Positions 19,991 to 33,308 of a stretch of 64,000 nt of DNA are shown piece by piece. A program made the position numbers and the translations under genes. A model generated the notes under the pieces. It did not search any database, had not been told where the DNA came from, and was given only the letters and a program-made list of their open reading frames with translations. Position 1 is the stretch's first letter. The number at the start of each line of letters is the position of its first letter. This stretch comes from Megalonaias nervosa (taxonomy: Eukaryota; Mollusca; Bivalvia; Unionida; Unionidae), in the NCBI GenBank assembly GCA_016617855.1, contig JAECUM010009726.1, positions 1 to 64,000 on the forward strand. Reading direction: 5' to 3'.

Positions 19991-20906
19991 TGCAGACTGT
20001 GTGTGTGTGGGGGGAGCACATTATGGTAATTGTTCAGATTTGCATAAGTAAATTTCAGAAAGTGGAATGCTAAATCAAAGAGATGCCTGTTGAAGAACAA
20101 AAGTTATTACATTAAATATAAATATTATTGGAAGTTTGTGAACAGGGTCAACATTCCTTAGAGGTCGGATTTTACTAAGTATGTAAAAGTTAATGCAAAG
20201 CATGATTATTTCAGTAATCGGAACAGTGGTCAGATATTTATTTTTTAAGGGAAAATGTCTAAAGGCATTTTCTATGATTCAGGAAACAATAAGCTCTCGG
20301 CGAAACAAGCAAATGCCTGCAAAACTAAATGTCAGAATTCCTGGTTGATGGAGATTTACTTTGTAAAGCACAGTAGAAATGGAGAGCATCTAATTCTGTG
20401 CAAATAATGTGTCAACACAAGCCATTTCTGGATTGTGTGAAATCCGTTCGAAATACATGTAGCAGCACCAGATGTATGTAACATTGGGATACACCAGAAT
20501 ATATTAATATGCTGAATTGTACATTCAGGTTAGTTTTCTGTTTTATTATATGGTACATTATCTTTATCTTTTTAAAATACCAACTATTAATTGACCCATA
20601 CTTTCCAGGATGATTAAGCCATGAAATAGATTGATTGCAAGGTGATAGTAAGCATGCATTTGTGTTTGCACATTTGATTTGTCAATAAATCCCATACTGG
20701 ACAGAGGCATTTATTATTGTTGTATTACCTGTAAGGCTCACATTAAACTTTAAAATACTGTGTCAAACCCTGCCCCACTTCCCCCCCGTGAAATGGTCAA
20801 TCCCAAATGTGATGTATATACTGTACATTGTTTGATACATACAAGCAATTATTTCACAGTAAAACTGCATTAGATACAGATATGACAATGTTGACATTAT
20901 AGTCAT
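19991..20906. other. Non-coding stretch
   Basis: No frame, RNA or repeat identified. Confidence 0.4.
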
Positions 20907-21025
20907 CAAGAACAATTTGGTTCTGACTAGGATTCGCTCAGAATATTTGTCAAGAACAATTTGGTTCTGACTAGGATTCGCTCAGAATATTTGTCAAGAA
21001 CAACTTTTGGTTCTGACCAAGAATC
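20907..21025. repeat. Tandem duplication of a 56-base unit (about 2.1 copies)
   Basis: TCAAGAACAATTTGGTTCTG plus ACTAGGATTCGCTCAGAATA is repeated at about 20907 and 20951-20997, with a diverged partial third copy (TCAAGAACAACTTTTGGTTC). Each unit contains the small inverted repeat AGAAC...GTTCT. Confidence 0.85.
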
Positions 21026-21564
21026 AGTTACGAAATCCTGCAGGGAAATTAGAACAGCAGCACCATCCAGTCTCATGTGAGTGCAGAGATGAACGCAAAT
21101 ATCACTTGCATTAACTTCAAACCCTTTATTGAACTATTGAGAACACCAAAGACAATTAAGCCTATATTTGCCATCCATTGGATTTTAAAGACAGAAACTG
21201 GTTTGTATGTTTTAAGTTAAGGTCATTGTGGTTGTGATTATGTGAGTGTTTGCACATTTGTATGTGTGTGATGATACTATCTGACAATGCTTAGTCTTCC
21301 GACTAGTTTTTCCCTCTAAGTTTATTAAATTCTTTAAAGAAAATAGACCAAATTATTTTCTTTTATTCAGAGTTGGATTTCTAATAATTTTATAAAAGGC
21401 TTATATGAAATGATAGCTAATTCTTAATTGGACAAAACTTAAAAACATTTTTTGAGTCTCAAAAAGCCCTCAACACTGTCTGGGAATATGGCAGGTATGC
21501 AAAGGCCCTTTATGACCAGTGCAGTTTGAGAAAGGATTAGATATTTTTATTCAGTGGTATAAAT
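21026..21564. other. Non-coding stretch
   Basis: A 100-base segment at 21065-21165 (GAGTGCAGAGATGAAC and AACTTCAAACC blocks) has a diverged relative at about 26718-26800. Otherwise nothing. Confidence 0.4.
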
Positions 21565-22160
21565 GACATTATCTTGGATCTGATTCACTGAACTTGTTAC
21601 CACTCTCTAGACTATCTTTGATCCAAGTTTGTTCAAATTTGGAATATATGCTTTCATCATGAAGATATTACACAGATTCAATAATGATCAAGATGCACAC
21701 ATATTAATGGGTTAATCTTGTATCTGAACTTGTTGACACTCAGCAAACCACATTTCTGATCCCACTTTGATCAAACCTGACATATGGGCTTATCTTGTCA
21801 AGATCTTGAGTGTACATGTATTTGATAATAAACAAGATCCATTAATGATGTACTTTTGGATCAGATTGGCTGAAATTTTTGCTACTCTAGAAACCATATT
21901 TTTTATCCAGTTGTCATCAGACTTGGAATATATTCTTATATCATCAATATCTTGGGCTGTGTCATTAGAGAGAGCCATGCATACTTATGAGGTGATCTTG
22001 CATATGATTGGCTGAACTTATTACCACTATGGAAGCCTTAACTTTCATTCAGTTGTGATCAAAATTGGAAAACAGACTGTTATAGTCCAGGTTTTGCATC
22101 TAATAAGCTGACTTGGTTGCCACTCTTGAAGCCATATTTTTGATGGTTTTACTCTCTTCA
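21565..22160. repeat. Degenerate tandem array, about four 130-180-base units
   Basis: Recurring blocks in the same order: GATCTGATTCACTGAACTTG / TTGCTACTCTAG / ATATTTTTGATCC / GATCAAACTTGG / ATCAAGATCTTG, at about 21575, 21720, 21860, 21995 and 22100. The frames at 21767 (+) and 21790 (-) lie in the array and are not genes. Confidence 0.6.
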
Positions 22161-23029
22161 AGATCCAGCTGATGTCAATTTTGAGCAAGAGGTTATGCAT
22201 TTATCTTTAGAAATTTTTTTTATCACAATATTGTAGAATAGGTAAATGCAACGTGATATAAATTTTCAGATGTATATAAGGCAGGTGATCGGTATAAGGT
22301 CACAGAATTGTATAAGGCCAGTGATGTCAGGTGTCATCTTGATATTTGTAGAACAACACCTTTATGCACTTCAGGTAGATTACATGCAAAGGTAACATAG
22401 TTGTGGAAATTACCCAACAGTTTTCACTACACACTGCAGGACAATATATGATGTGCCAGCAAGCTGGATAAATTGAACACTTAGACATTATTTCCTGTTT
22501 GTTTCTCAGATCTGAAGCTTCACTCAGGGCTGGTGTAGAATATTGATGCTCTGAGAAAGATGTGTCCAGTAAATCAACCTACTTTGTCTTTTTTCTGAGA
22601 TACTACATGTAGTAACATTTATGCAGGATCTTGAGATCCAGGATTATACAACCATCATAGTTAAGAGGGAAAATGTAATCATAGGTGAACTTTACATGCA
22701 TAAAATGTTTGGCTATCATGTAAGATATCCACTCATGGAATTCTATTTGTGTATTTGTACTTGCCAAGTTGCAGCAAGTCATGCACCCCCACCCCATTTT
22801 AAACTTGCAGACAGCACAAACACACAATATTTTTAAATTATTCCAATTATTCCTTTTTAGATAGTTGGCAACTTTTTTGACACCACGATATAAACGTGTA
22901 TAAACAATAATCACCTATGATTCATGTAGCTTAATGCTGATGGAAAATTATGATGCCTTGGCAGTTTATGCCGATAATTGTCATTGAGGTGAATAAGGTA
23001 GATAAGTGAAATAGCAAAATGGTATTACA
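22161..23029. other. Non-coding stretch
   Basis: A 103-codon minus frame (22603-22914) has no motif and a Cys/Tyr/Phe-rich chance composition. Confidence 0.4.
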
Positions 23030-24092
23030 AGATTGCACCAACAGAAATTGGTTATTACTCTAAATATCTTGGATTGTGTTTTTATGATGCATTAATATGT
23101 AATACAGCAAAGAGCTGTTTGATTGAATCTGCAGTGAGAGCTATGTGTTCTGTGTATAAAGCTATACAGTTGTATAATGCAGTTTGTGACAAAGCACTTT
23201 ATCTCTTTGATTACAGTACATTGTAGTACCTATATGGTTCTTAAATTTGGGGGTATGAACAGTCATAAAATATAAAGTCTCTTCAAAATAAATTTTAAAA
23301 AAGAATCTTAAATGTAAAGACAGATGCCATCATCTGCAGTCCTAGAAGAATTTTGATAATTCCCCTTTATATAAAACTTACCAGAAATTTTTTTATTAAA
23401 TACTGGTAGCATATTTTGCAGCCGAATTTAGTGAAAGATATTATATGAGTTGTTGATGAGATTAAAGAATGTTGGCAAAGAATCACAAGTTAGTTAATTA
23501 TGTTGGAAATCTCTTGTCTGTATGGATTTCATTATATGTTGCTTTATTAAAATAAGGGTGTTATGGATAGTAGTTTATCTGTGTCACCAATAAATCCCAT
23601 AGAATAGCTTTTGTAAATTAAGATTGTCTAGTGGTAATGTGGAGACTGAAAAGGAGAAAACTGATTTGACACAAAGGGAAGATCAGTATGCCAATTTTGT
23701 AAATGAAGTTTTCATAGAACAAGAAATCCATTTCTTAATTTCTTGTCCATGCTAGGATGAAAGAAGAATCAAATGTAATTTGGAAACCCTTTTTGTGACA
23801 TCAAAATTGGTTATCTGAGTTCTTAGAAAATAATGATAGTCATGTTATTAAGAATACATAAAAATTTATTAATTTAGCCTCTAGGAAAAAAGAAAATGTC
23901 CTGAATGATGTAGAGTTGAAACTTTTTGATAGGTACAACGCAGATGCTTGGTAGATAAACTAAGGTAAATGTTGGTGTATTTTCTTATCACCATGCAGCA
24001 CTATGTTATATGTAAATTTTGATTAAGATTTGATTGTAATGTGGACTTGAGGCCTCAGCTACTTGGAGTAATAAATCAGTCAAGTCAAGTCA
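23030..24092 (+). mobile_element. 3' end of a CR1/L2-like LINE, decayed
   Basis: The plus-strand reading IGYYSKYLGLCFYDALICNT, followed by Ala-rich and LYNAVCDKALYLFDY segments and IWGYEQS, matches the post-RT region of CR1/L2-type LINEs (KYLG...; A-x-x-A...; LFD...; YGxExWG). It is broken by stops. A later block with SFLISCPC fits their C-terminal region. The end at about 24070 has AATAAATCAGTCAAGTCAAG, a short tandem tail typical for this group. The 5' part is missing, as usual for truncated insertions. Confidence 0.6.
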
Positions 24093-24142
24093 GAGGTGAT
24101 TAAAAGGAAAAGGCAGCCAGAGATAAACAGCTACCATTCCAC

Positions 24143-24330
24143 AGATTGCTTAATTGATTGACAATAGCTATCATGATTTATGTTGCTGGTCCTTTGAGCA
24201 TTGCTGTGGGGAGTATACATTAGGTAAACTTGCACAATTGCTTAATTGATTGACAATAGCTGTGGTGATTTATGTTGCTGGCCCTTTGAGCATTGCCATG
24301 GGAGTATACATTAGGTAAATTTGCACTATG
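24143..24330. repeat. Tandem duplication of a unit of about 90 bases
   Basis: TTGCTTAATTGATTGACAAT through GAGTATACATTAGGTAAA occurs twice in a row (from about 24147 and 24238), with about 6 percent differences. Confidence 0.85.
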
Positions 24331-24429
24331 CATGAAGTACACAAAGTGGAGCAGCTGACTCTGTTGGAAGTAAGGTAAATCATAAACAGTTACACTTCAT
24401 TGCCTAGCCTGAGACTGTTGAAGTACATG

Positions 24430-26440
24430 TATCTTTATTAAAGATTGTTGGCTAGTGTAATATCAGCCACAGAGTTTGTTTGAAATCTTGAGTTTACTCC
24501 ATGCATGTAATTAAGAAAGAGCAGAGGATGCTTATTGATGTTATTTATCCTTGAGTTTGAAGATGACCATGACATCACTAACTGGCTTGGTTTCTGAGGG
24601 TATGTCATTGGCTGATCAGGCCAATTTGTGCTCTGAACTTTTTGTAGCACACTGAACAGATGCCATTTGGGGTTCCTTGATCAGTAAAGGACGTGCAGCT
24701 GTTTTGAGATTTATGCTGCTTGTGCTTCACACTGCCTCTGCAATTCTCCACAGGTTAAAGTGTGTAGCTCCTGTATAGTCAGTATTGAAATGTTTCAAGG
24801 ATGATTTGAGGGATTCTTTGTAATGTTTCTTCTGACCACCTGAAATTGCTTTCCCTCCTTCAGCTCACCGTAGAAGAACTTCTTTGGTTGTCACTTATCT
24901 GTGATTTCATCTGCAGAGTGTTGATACTTTGAATGCCTACCCTAGTGAGAACCTCAGTTTCTGGGACCCTGTCCTGCCATCTTATCCTGCTCCAGATTTC
25001 TTTCATAATTTTGAAAGTCTGGAAAAAGTTTGGAAAACAAAGATTTTGTTATAAAGGCCTGCAAAAATATGAAATTTTGGGATGCTGTTTTGCTTAAGTT
25101 GCTGCTTCATGATGCATCAGCTGCTGAATACAGGTTCATTGTGGTAGCTATCACCCACTCATGATTAGAGGGTATTATTTTAGGTCATGAGAATATCACC
25201 CGCTCATTTATAGTGACACAGACTTCAGATGGGTCTGGAAAAAGATGCATACCATTCCGGAAAAATCTTGAAAAAGGTCTTGAATCTTTTTAACCAAGTG
25301 CTGTATGAACCCTGCTCCTCAGTTTCCTCAGGTAGCCCATTTGAAAACGGTTAAGCTTATTGGCATGGCATCTGTACACCATCCGAATTTTGCATGCATA
25401 CAACAGGGTTGGCAACACAGTGGTTTTGTAGACTTTCAGTTTTGTTTGCAAACTTATGCCTCAGCATTCCCACATACCTGTACATAGTCTGCTAAATGCC
25501 ACACTTTTTTTTAACAATTCTGACATTGGTTTCATTGTCAATATGGACTGCATGTGACAGTATACTGCTGAGATAGGTGGACTTGTCCACTGCCACGAGA
25601 GGGTTGAGGCATTCACTGTGATGGTAGGTTCTACATAAAACTTTCCTGGTGCTGCTTGGTGCATCATCTCTGCCTTCTTCATACTGATTGTGAGATTGAA
25701 ATTATCACAAGGTGAAGAGAAATGGTCCACATCTGTTGTATGTCAGACTCAGACTTGGTGTTCAGAGAACAGTTGTCAGCAAACAGTAGATCATGGAACA
25801 GTCACTTCCTGTAACTTAGTCTTCATTTGCCTGTAGTCTCCACAGATTGAAGAGCATGTGATTAGTCTGATATCTGATGTCATTTCCAGTGGCATAGTCA
25901 CAAAAGGCATCAGTAAACATGTTGAATACTGAAGAGGGTTGTGGTAACACACAGCCTTGCTTGACTCCATTGGTGACTGGGAATGGTTCAGATGACTCAT
26001 TGTCATCCTCGGACAAGTGATCATGCATCATGGAATTGCCTAACCATTAAGATGAATTTCTCAGGGCAATCAAATTTTGCCATGATCTTCAGAGGCCCCC
26101 ATGACTGACTATTTCAAAGGTTTTTGTCAGGTCAATAAATGTTGTGTAAAGGTTGAAGTTCTGTTCCTGGCATTTCTCCTGGAGTTCACACACTGCAAAC
26201 ATAATGTCTTTGATCCATTGCCCTTTCCTGAAGCCACACTGACTCTCATGCAGGATCCTGTGATCATTGTGATGCAAAAGGTGATGCAGCAGAATTCTGG
26301 CAAGTATTTTACTGGCTGTTGACAGCAAGATGTCCAAATGGTTGCCACAGGATTGTCTGTTGCTTATCTGCATGTACAAGTGGACGTTTGATGCATCCTT
26401 GTATTCCTGGGGTATAGTTCCTTGAGTCAACATTAATTAG
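24430..26440 (-). mobile_element. Non-LTR retrotransposon (CR1/Jockey-like) reverse transcriptase remnant
   Basis: Minus-strand frames joined by frameshifts give RT blocks in order: IPQEYKDA, ASKILARILLHHLL and SQCGFRKG plus FIDLTKTFEIV (26433-26089); NGVKQGCVLPQ (about 25980); LLFADNCSLNT, where the catalytic FADD is now FADN (25784-25773); and LTISMKKAEMMHQ (about 25690). C-terminal post-RT sequence extends to about 24430. It would have copied element RNA at a nicked target site. Several stops and the D-to-N change show it is dead. The 5' endonuclease part is absent (5' truncated). The strand is opposite to EHBP1. Confidence 0.82.
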
Positions 26441-27629
26441 AAGAGTTCATTCAGTTTCTGTGCCATGTGCTTGATTATTATAATACCTGTAACAGGAGTG
26501 GTAAAGTTAGGAGCAGTGTGGAAATGTGATTCTGTTTTGAAGGCAAATGTTGAAACATAGCAGTTACCTACCATCAAGAATGCCAAGATTTGACATAACA
26601 GCTTGTTTGACATTCCATCATAGCAATGCAGATTTGGAAAGATCATTTTCAGTGATCAGAAATTTTGGCATGATCTTTGTGGAAGTTTGAACAACAGTGT
26701 TACCCAGTTTCTAATGAGTGCAGAGATGAACACTACAGAAACACGTATAACTTTCAAACTCTCTGCTGAGCTACTGAAAGCAGCAAAGTCTGCATGTACA
26801 AGTTAATGCTGTACTCTTTTGTCTGCTGGTGACAGTTAAGAGTAATTCATGACTAAATCATAAATGTCGGAAAGTGGCTGCTTACTGAATTCAGATTTTG
26901 TTTGATAATTATTATAAAGACAGAAAGTTCGTGCATTTGTATGCTCCACCACAACAGTTGTTGCCCTTGTATATCATTTCACCATACCTTCATGTCTTGG
27001 TCATTGCAGGTACAATGGTTGGGCATCCATGTTCCATGAACACATTTCTAGTTTATTTAATGACTGTGTGGTTGTTCATGTGCAGGTGTAAGAGCATGTT
27101 AATGATATATGAAATACTAAGCCAACCAACCAACTAGTTTTGCTTGGAAGTGTTTTAAATGCTTCAGACAAAATGGGTATTTTATATTCTTTTATTCCAG
27201 TGTTGAATTTCAAGCCATTTTCTATAGGCTTGTATTACTAGACACTGCAACTTTTTCCAAGTTGTACCATGTCACTTACTTGGAGACCACAAAATCCACT
27301 TTTGACTCGAGAAACCCCACCATTGCTATCTGTACGGTTGGGTTGATGGGTATAGTTATTTGCATTACATGTAAGTGAAAAGCATATTGCTAATTGTAAA
27401 CATTTTATTTGGCAGAAATGCTGAATTTAAAGCATTCTGAAAAACAGAATGAAGTTAATATTTTACCTGTTCATACTAAACAGATCATCTGTCAGTTTTG
27501 TCAAAATTGCCACTGGACAGCTAAAGGATGTTTAATTTTATATGAAAATGGACCAAAAAATTTCATTATTAATCAGTAATGGGAATTGGAGTTCAAGTAA
27601 AAAGGTAGATTACTCCTGAACCCAGGGAA
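26441..27629. other. Non-coding stretch
   Basis: Left part may still be LINE 5' sequence with no readable frame. The rest shows nothing supported. Confidence 0.35.
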
Positions 27630-27709
27630 TCAATTATTTTGAGGATCTTTTGATAACAATTATTATTTTGAGGATCTTTTGATAACAATTATTATTATTA
27701 TTATTATTA

Positions 27710-27740
<31 letters not shown>
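27630..27740. repeat. Duplicated 32-mer followed by (TTA)n microsatellite
   Basis: ATTTTGAGGATCTTTTGATA plus ACAATTATT occurs twice, then TTA repeats interrupted by a T-run. Confidence 0.9.
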
Positions 27741-27970
27741 AATAAATGCTCAACAAAATGGATACCCTCCTGCATTCTTTCTTTACTTGCACTTTTCTTC
27801 AAGTGTGAATCCCTGCTGTGAGCCTATCATGAGGCCAGTTATGTAAACATGATAATTTTGGTTAATTTCATGATTGGTGGGGTCAATAAAACATCAAAGA
27901 CCAATGAAAATAATTTACATCATAGCTAACATAAAGACTGTTCAAAGCCAAGTTAATTATCACATGTACT

Positions 27971-28164
27971 AGCTTACAAGTCCGGTCCAACTGCAAACTG
28001 CATAGACCCAAATCTGCCATCGCATAATGCATCAGCAGATCTGGGTTTGTGCAGTTTCTTTTTGAGTAATCAGTAGAACAAACATATATTCTGATCTGCC
28101 AGTGAATTTTGTGACAGTAGATAGGGTTTATGTTTGGAGTTGGACCAGAGTTATAAGCAAGTAT
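27971..28164. mobile_element. Two-hairpin MITE, copy A (family B)
   Basis: Ends are inverted: CTTACAAGTCCGGTCCAACT on the left and AGTTGGACC...TTATAAGCAAG on the right. Inside the left half AGACCCAAATCTGC pairs with GCAGATCTGGGT, and the right half has a second weaker hairpin. Same architecture as copies at 42031, 42271, 43871 and 47409. Confidence 0.75.
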
Positions 28165-28589
28165 GGATGGTATTGGGTTGTCTATATGTAGCAGTTACTT
28201 TAGTCACAAATTTAAACCAATAAAACAAGATCTTATTTTGTTGCAATTGATTGGAATAAAACAGCTTCTAGGCTGTATCTTAAAACGGGAAAGTGGAAGT
28301 TTTAAATGTCCACAGTTTTGTTTTTGGAAACAGATTTAGATAAAAAAGAATTGATATTAGCCTCTTTAATCTAATGGATTATGCCATCAGTTTTTTAATC
28401 ACTGCCAGTTGGGTTAAAAAAATCCATGTAAAGTATTGCTGTGTCCTTGAATTTTCCTGCTTAGATCTCAAACAAGACAAAATATTAAAAACCGTTGATA
28501 CAGATCTTTGAATTTGGGATTTAAAAAACTTACTGTAATATTTCAGGGCTTAAAATTTTTAAAACCCTTGTGTTAAAAATGAGAGGATA
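28165..28589. other. Non-coding stretch
   Basis: Nothing supported. Confidence 0.4.
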
Positions 28590-29045
28590 CTGTTATCTGT
28601 ATCTATATTGTGTGCTTAATTTGTGTCCATGATGTTTGAATGTAGTTTAAGACAATGGTCATTTGTAATCCACATGTTTATGTAGCTGATTTTTGTCTGT
28701 GATTGTAGGTTATAAATAGGTTGTTTATGAGCTTAGAATTTTGTAGGAACAAACTTAGTTGCAATTTGAATGGAATTTTCCATTAGAATGACTTACATCT
28801 AGGTCAAGTAAAAATGTGTATGAATAGGGACTTGGTGGACAAATAATTCATTCCTATCTTAAGATCAGTTTCTGGAATCCACTGATTATTAGAGTTTATA
28901 GTTGTGTTCAGATATAATTCACAATACTGTGTCATTTGAATTTTCACATTGTATTGAGAAACAAGTAACTGTTCAGTTGACTTAAATTGTTGGTTTAACT
29001 TTCTGTTACATATATTAAGACCTAAAGTCATAACATGACATTTTT
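28590..29045. repeat. Dispersed repeat, copy 2
   Basis: Diverged, shorter relative of 11460-12180, same orientation. The 112-codon minus frame at 28804-29142 overlaps it and the SINE and is not a gene. Confidence 0.5.
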
Positions 29046-29086
29046 GTCTACTTTGAAATATAATATCACTGGTGCACTCACTGTTA

Positions 29087-29319
29087 TGGGGCCCTGAGTG
29101 GCCAAGTGGTCTAAAGATCTCACCGTGATGGATCATTGCCATCTCACCTCTGTCTGCGTGGGTTCAGCCAATGTGGGTATGTGAGAAAGCTTGCCAGTAG
29201 TTTCTCGTGGGTCGGTGGTTCTTTCCAGGGTTTTCCCGGGTTCTTCCTCCACTATTTATACTGGCTGCCATGTAAAGCCTATGTTCTGCTGAAAATGGCA
29301 TTAAACCCTACAACAACAC
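29087..29319 (+). mobile_element. tRNA-derived SINE, copy 2 (family A), box B damaged
   Basis: Begins TGGGGCCCTGAGTGGCCAAG and ends in ATGGCATTAAACCC plus CAACAACA. A short deletion after GGGTTC removes part of box B, so it should be inactive. A 12-base duplication CACTCACTGTTA flanks it (29075-29086; 29320-29331). Confidence 0.9.
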
Positions 29320-29331
29320 CACTCACTGTTA

Positions 29332-32300
29332 AAACTTGCAGTTATTTTTTAATTCTTTCTCAGATACTCTGAAAAATTAAAGAGTTTTATTAGCCACCCT
29401 CTTTACATTTTTAAATTCTTTGTGGTTGAGGTGGTGTAACGGAATGCCTGGGGAAAAAACAGCAATTGACCAATGAAAGAAGTAGTATACACAAGATTTT
29501 TCTTTCAACATTTATAAAAATGTCTCTTCATGAAAATTATTATCTTTATGAGCAGAAATTTCTCTGAGGTTCAATGTAGTGATCTACAGTTACAAGATAA
29601 GTTTCTCAGCTGTTCATTGAAGGGATGACAATGTAGACAAAGATCAGCATATCAGTGGGTCAGGATTGATAGAAAGATTGATAGAGTAATTGATTGATTT
29701 ATACAGATACATGATGGAGTAAACAGGTGAAAAACATATTGTTTGGAGGATTCATATCTATTGAGGAAGCAAAGGAAGTAGATCAACAGATAGATAAATA
29801 AATTTATGGACACATAGAAGTGAGGAATGCATAGAGAACAATAGTTGTATGTGTATGGATTCATACTTATAAAGGGAGGGAAGTAGACCAAAATAAACCC
29901 ATAGATACAATACATAAACAGATCTGTAGACAGGTAGATAGATTATATCCACATACACGTAGATAAATAAAAGAAAAACAATTATATTATACATTTTAGA
30001 AAACAATTTGACTCAACTTTCAACCCGATTCCTATGCCAGTTGTACTGCTTGTTGGTACATGTATTAATAAAACTACATGTAACTTCTTTCAGAGCCACT
30101 TGCTAGTGATTTAGTTAATATTTTGAAATTCTATCTTCTAGATCTCAGAAACCTGACATGGATTCTGACTCTGCATCCGGATTGTAAAGATAGTAGTACA
30201 TATAATTATTTTCAGGAAATTCTTCTTTTGCTTTTGTAAACAGTTATGGGGTGAAGAGTGCACACATTCCCACTTCCTTCTGGCTGAGATTTGTGTACAT
30301 CCTCTACACTAGAACAGAGTCCACTTGGATTGGCAGTAATAAATGTGGGTTCATTTTAAATGAAATGGGAGCTAAGTGCCTTTCTGGAGGAAACACCAAA
30401 GCAGCCAACAAGGAGTGGCCTGAGTGGGTATTGAAACCATAGCCCATGGATTAGGAAAGATTCACTTGATTACGAGAATGCTTGCCTTGAAGATACAACT
30501 ATTTTTATACCATTTGAAAGGTCAAAAGCTATTAATTTTGCCTACATATCATGATCTTAAGTCACTTAAATCACTTTTGAGTGAGCCACTAGTGGAGTAA
30601 TGACAAATTATTGAGACAAAACCACTGTTTGCCAGAGAAAGAAATTGTGTAATATTGTCAGAATCGACAGAGATTGTTCCAAATGCAAAATTTAAGTAAG
30701 TGTCCAGAATATCAGGTGTTGCATGATCCACATTGTCTTGCTAGTGAAAGCAGATCCTAGTGTAGAATCAGAAACATTTTGTCATATAAGATTAAGACCA
30801 AACTAAACATTGAATGCTGCTGCTGTTGCTTCACAGATGAAATAAATGAAAGAGGTCAGTGAAATCTTTATGAAGAGGTTTGGGGCAAAGTGCAAGACTA
30901 CTTGTTTTCATTGATTTTTAAGGTTGCTATCATCAATAATGTTCATGTTTGTTTCTTAAATTCTAGTGATACTTTCATAATATCAAATTTTCAAAGCTGT
31001 ACTAGTGCTTTTATCAATGTTTGACATTTATTTAATGTAGCAGAGAGCATTAACAAATCTTAAAAGTGATAAAGTGCTGTATTGAATCCAACATAACAAC
31101 ACCAGAGTAGAATACTTATTTTAAAAAAATAATTTTGTTCACAGTCTCTTTTCATTTAGATGAGGTAAAGTTAGTCCTCTACTAAACAGCAAAGAGAGCA
31201 GAATCCATATTAGAGTCACAGACATTTGCTGATTTGGCAGTTCCATATAGTAACAAGTGTTACAGCAGCCACTGCTGTTTCTGTGTTATCATTATGGAAA
31301 GACCAGGTTGGAGGTATCTTATTTATTAGCTTGCCTGAAGTGTATCACAGTCTGCAACAGTGGCATTTTCTTTAGTAAATGTGTTTGTTTTATATTTAAG
31401 TCTGTATTCAGATACAGCTGCCTGTACAGTGATTAAAATGGATTTGTATATTCAACATGAGGAATAATACACCCTCATCAAAGTAGGTTGTTGTGACCTA
31501 CTTTTAATGCTTCATTGACTTTGTACAATTTTAACATTCAAGACATCTTCTGAGTCACCTTTTCATGCTCCATTGATTATGCCCTTCAGTGTCTGGGGTG
31601 CTGTTACCTGTAACGGCATGAAAATATGTGAATGTATTGTGAAGAATACTGCAGTACCATAGCAGAAGTAAGTCACTGTGACCTACAATTCATGATCCAG
31701 CAATTATGCACACCTTTCATGTTTAGTTGTGTTTTATTTCACATGGTTGCTTGTGCACTCATGATACTTGATACGTACAAAGCAACATGCATCCAGAGGA
31801 GTGCTGCACCACAATATAAAAGGTAGGTCACAGGGAAATACTTTTTACACTTTAGTGATTATATACAACTTTGGATATTTAGGTGAGTTTCTTGGACCAT
31901 ATTGCTGGTAGTCAAACTGGATGTGAGTATGCATCCTCAGGAGTACAGCATCATCATGTAAAAAGAGTATTTGTCACAATTACTATACATTAACCACTTT
32001 GTTGGTAACTCAGTATTGACCATCTTGAGTCCTGACAAATACAAAATTCTTTCACTTGAATAAATATATATATTTACATCTTGGTATCATCTGACAGTTT
32101 CATTTCTTGTTTATAATTTTGCACAAATTTAACAAGTGAATGATAAACATCAGCTTTTAAAGTTATGTGTATATAACCTTTGTATGATTTTTTTTAAAAG
32201 GCAGATTTGACGGGGGGGGTAGGGTGGAGGGTGGGGTCAAATGATATTTGCATTTTCTTTGGAATTTAAGATATTTAATGGACGTGACCAAATATCTAGA

Positions 32301-33153
32301 AATGGTTAAAATTCCGTCTTATGCAGAACATGAATCTCTGATGGCAAAATCATTCCATTAAAGTGTATGGAAGTGTCAGTTTCTCATTTTCTGGTATGAA
32401 AGTTTCTACACATATTTCTAAGGAATGAAATTTTCTCAAAATTTGGTAATAAATTTTAATCAGTGACCTTTCAAACAGATTTTGAACTACAATACTAATG
32501 GCACGTATTAAATTTCAGTCTAGTCCAGAAGATTTAGCAATGTCTGTCTGGGCTGAATATGTGCCCTGTTTCCGTGGCAAATTATTTTCAAATTATGCAG
32601 AATTTAGGAAACTGGGCCCCATTTTAAAGATGGGAGAAAAATCACATTAGCCTCATTTATCAGACCTATGTTTATCCAGCAAGCACTTTAATAACCATGC
32701 CATGAATGGGAATAATTTTTAAAAAGCTACTAGAAGTGAAAGTCATTAACAAAGCGTGAGGTATAGCCAGTACTTCAGATAGAAACTTCTTTACTGGATA
32801 AATGAGACTATGTGGGTTTAGAAGATGTTTGGGAAGATTGGATTAATCCACCTTTTCTAGTAAAAATAATATAACACTTCTCAGCTTAAAAAAAAAAAAG
32901 AAACTTAGAAAAAAATCCTGGAGCCTTTGCTACAGAAGTCATCATAATTATCTGTCTCTAATGCACCACTGACTGCAAATAGCATTGATAGATCAATGTC
33001 TGAACACCTTGTTTAGTATCATAGAACAAAGAGCATAGATCTTAATCTGTTATGTGTTGGAAGATCAGATTATAGGCTGTTTTCAATTGCAGGTGGGGGT
33101 GCCTTATACACCAGCATATAGGGTATGTATTGTTTTCTTTTTTCTTCTTTCAG
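29332..33153. other. Non-coding stretch before the first EHBP1 coding exon
   Basis: GATA/AGAT-flavoured low-complexity DNA at 29660-29960 produces long minus-strand frames that are not genes. At 31480-31830, loosely repeated TGACCTAC/GGTCAC blocks about 150-190 bases apart suggest an old tandem array. A G-run with GGGTGG motifs lies at 32210-32235. A non-coding 5' exon of EHBP1 must lie somewhere upstream of 33154 but I could not place it. Confidence 0.4.
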
Positions 33154-33308
33154 ATCATGATCTCATCTCACATATGTACAGATAGTTTGTGAAGAAGCAC
33201 TCTGACCATGAGTGTGTGGAAGAGACTGCAACGTGTGGGCAAGTCTGCCTCCAAGTTCCAGTTCACTGCCTCATATCAGGAACTAATAGTAGAGAGTTCT
33301 AAGAAGTG
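33154..33308 (+). CDS. EHBP1: EHBP1 coding exon 1 (5' UTR end plus residues 1-34)
   Basis: A pyrimidine-rich acceptor (TTTTTTCTTCTTTCAG) precedes 33154, so a non-coding exon lies upstream. Translation starts at the ATG at 33208 (context GACCATGA). The peptide MSVWKRLQRVGKSASKFQF and then TASYQELIVESSKKW is nearly the same as the vertebrate EHBP1 N-terminus. It forms the first strands of the NT-C2 domain. The donor is TG|GTGAGT, which splits Trp34 after two bases (phase 2). Confidence 0.95.

Noticed and set aside
21565..22160. Conserved gene on either strand
   Set aside because: Frames follow the unit structure of a degenerate tandem array.
29652..30006. Tyr/Ile-rich membrane protein on the minus strand
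   Set aside because: Overlapping frames produced by degenerate GATA-type low-complexity DNA.
31480..31830. Nuclear-receptor response elements (AGGTCA-like inverted repeats)
   Set aside because: The motifs recur as part of a loose tandem array in desert DNA; no promoter context supports regulation.
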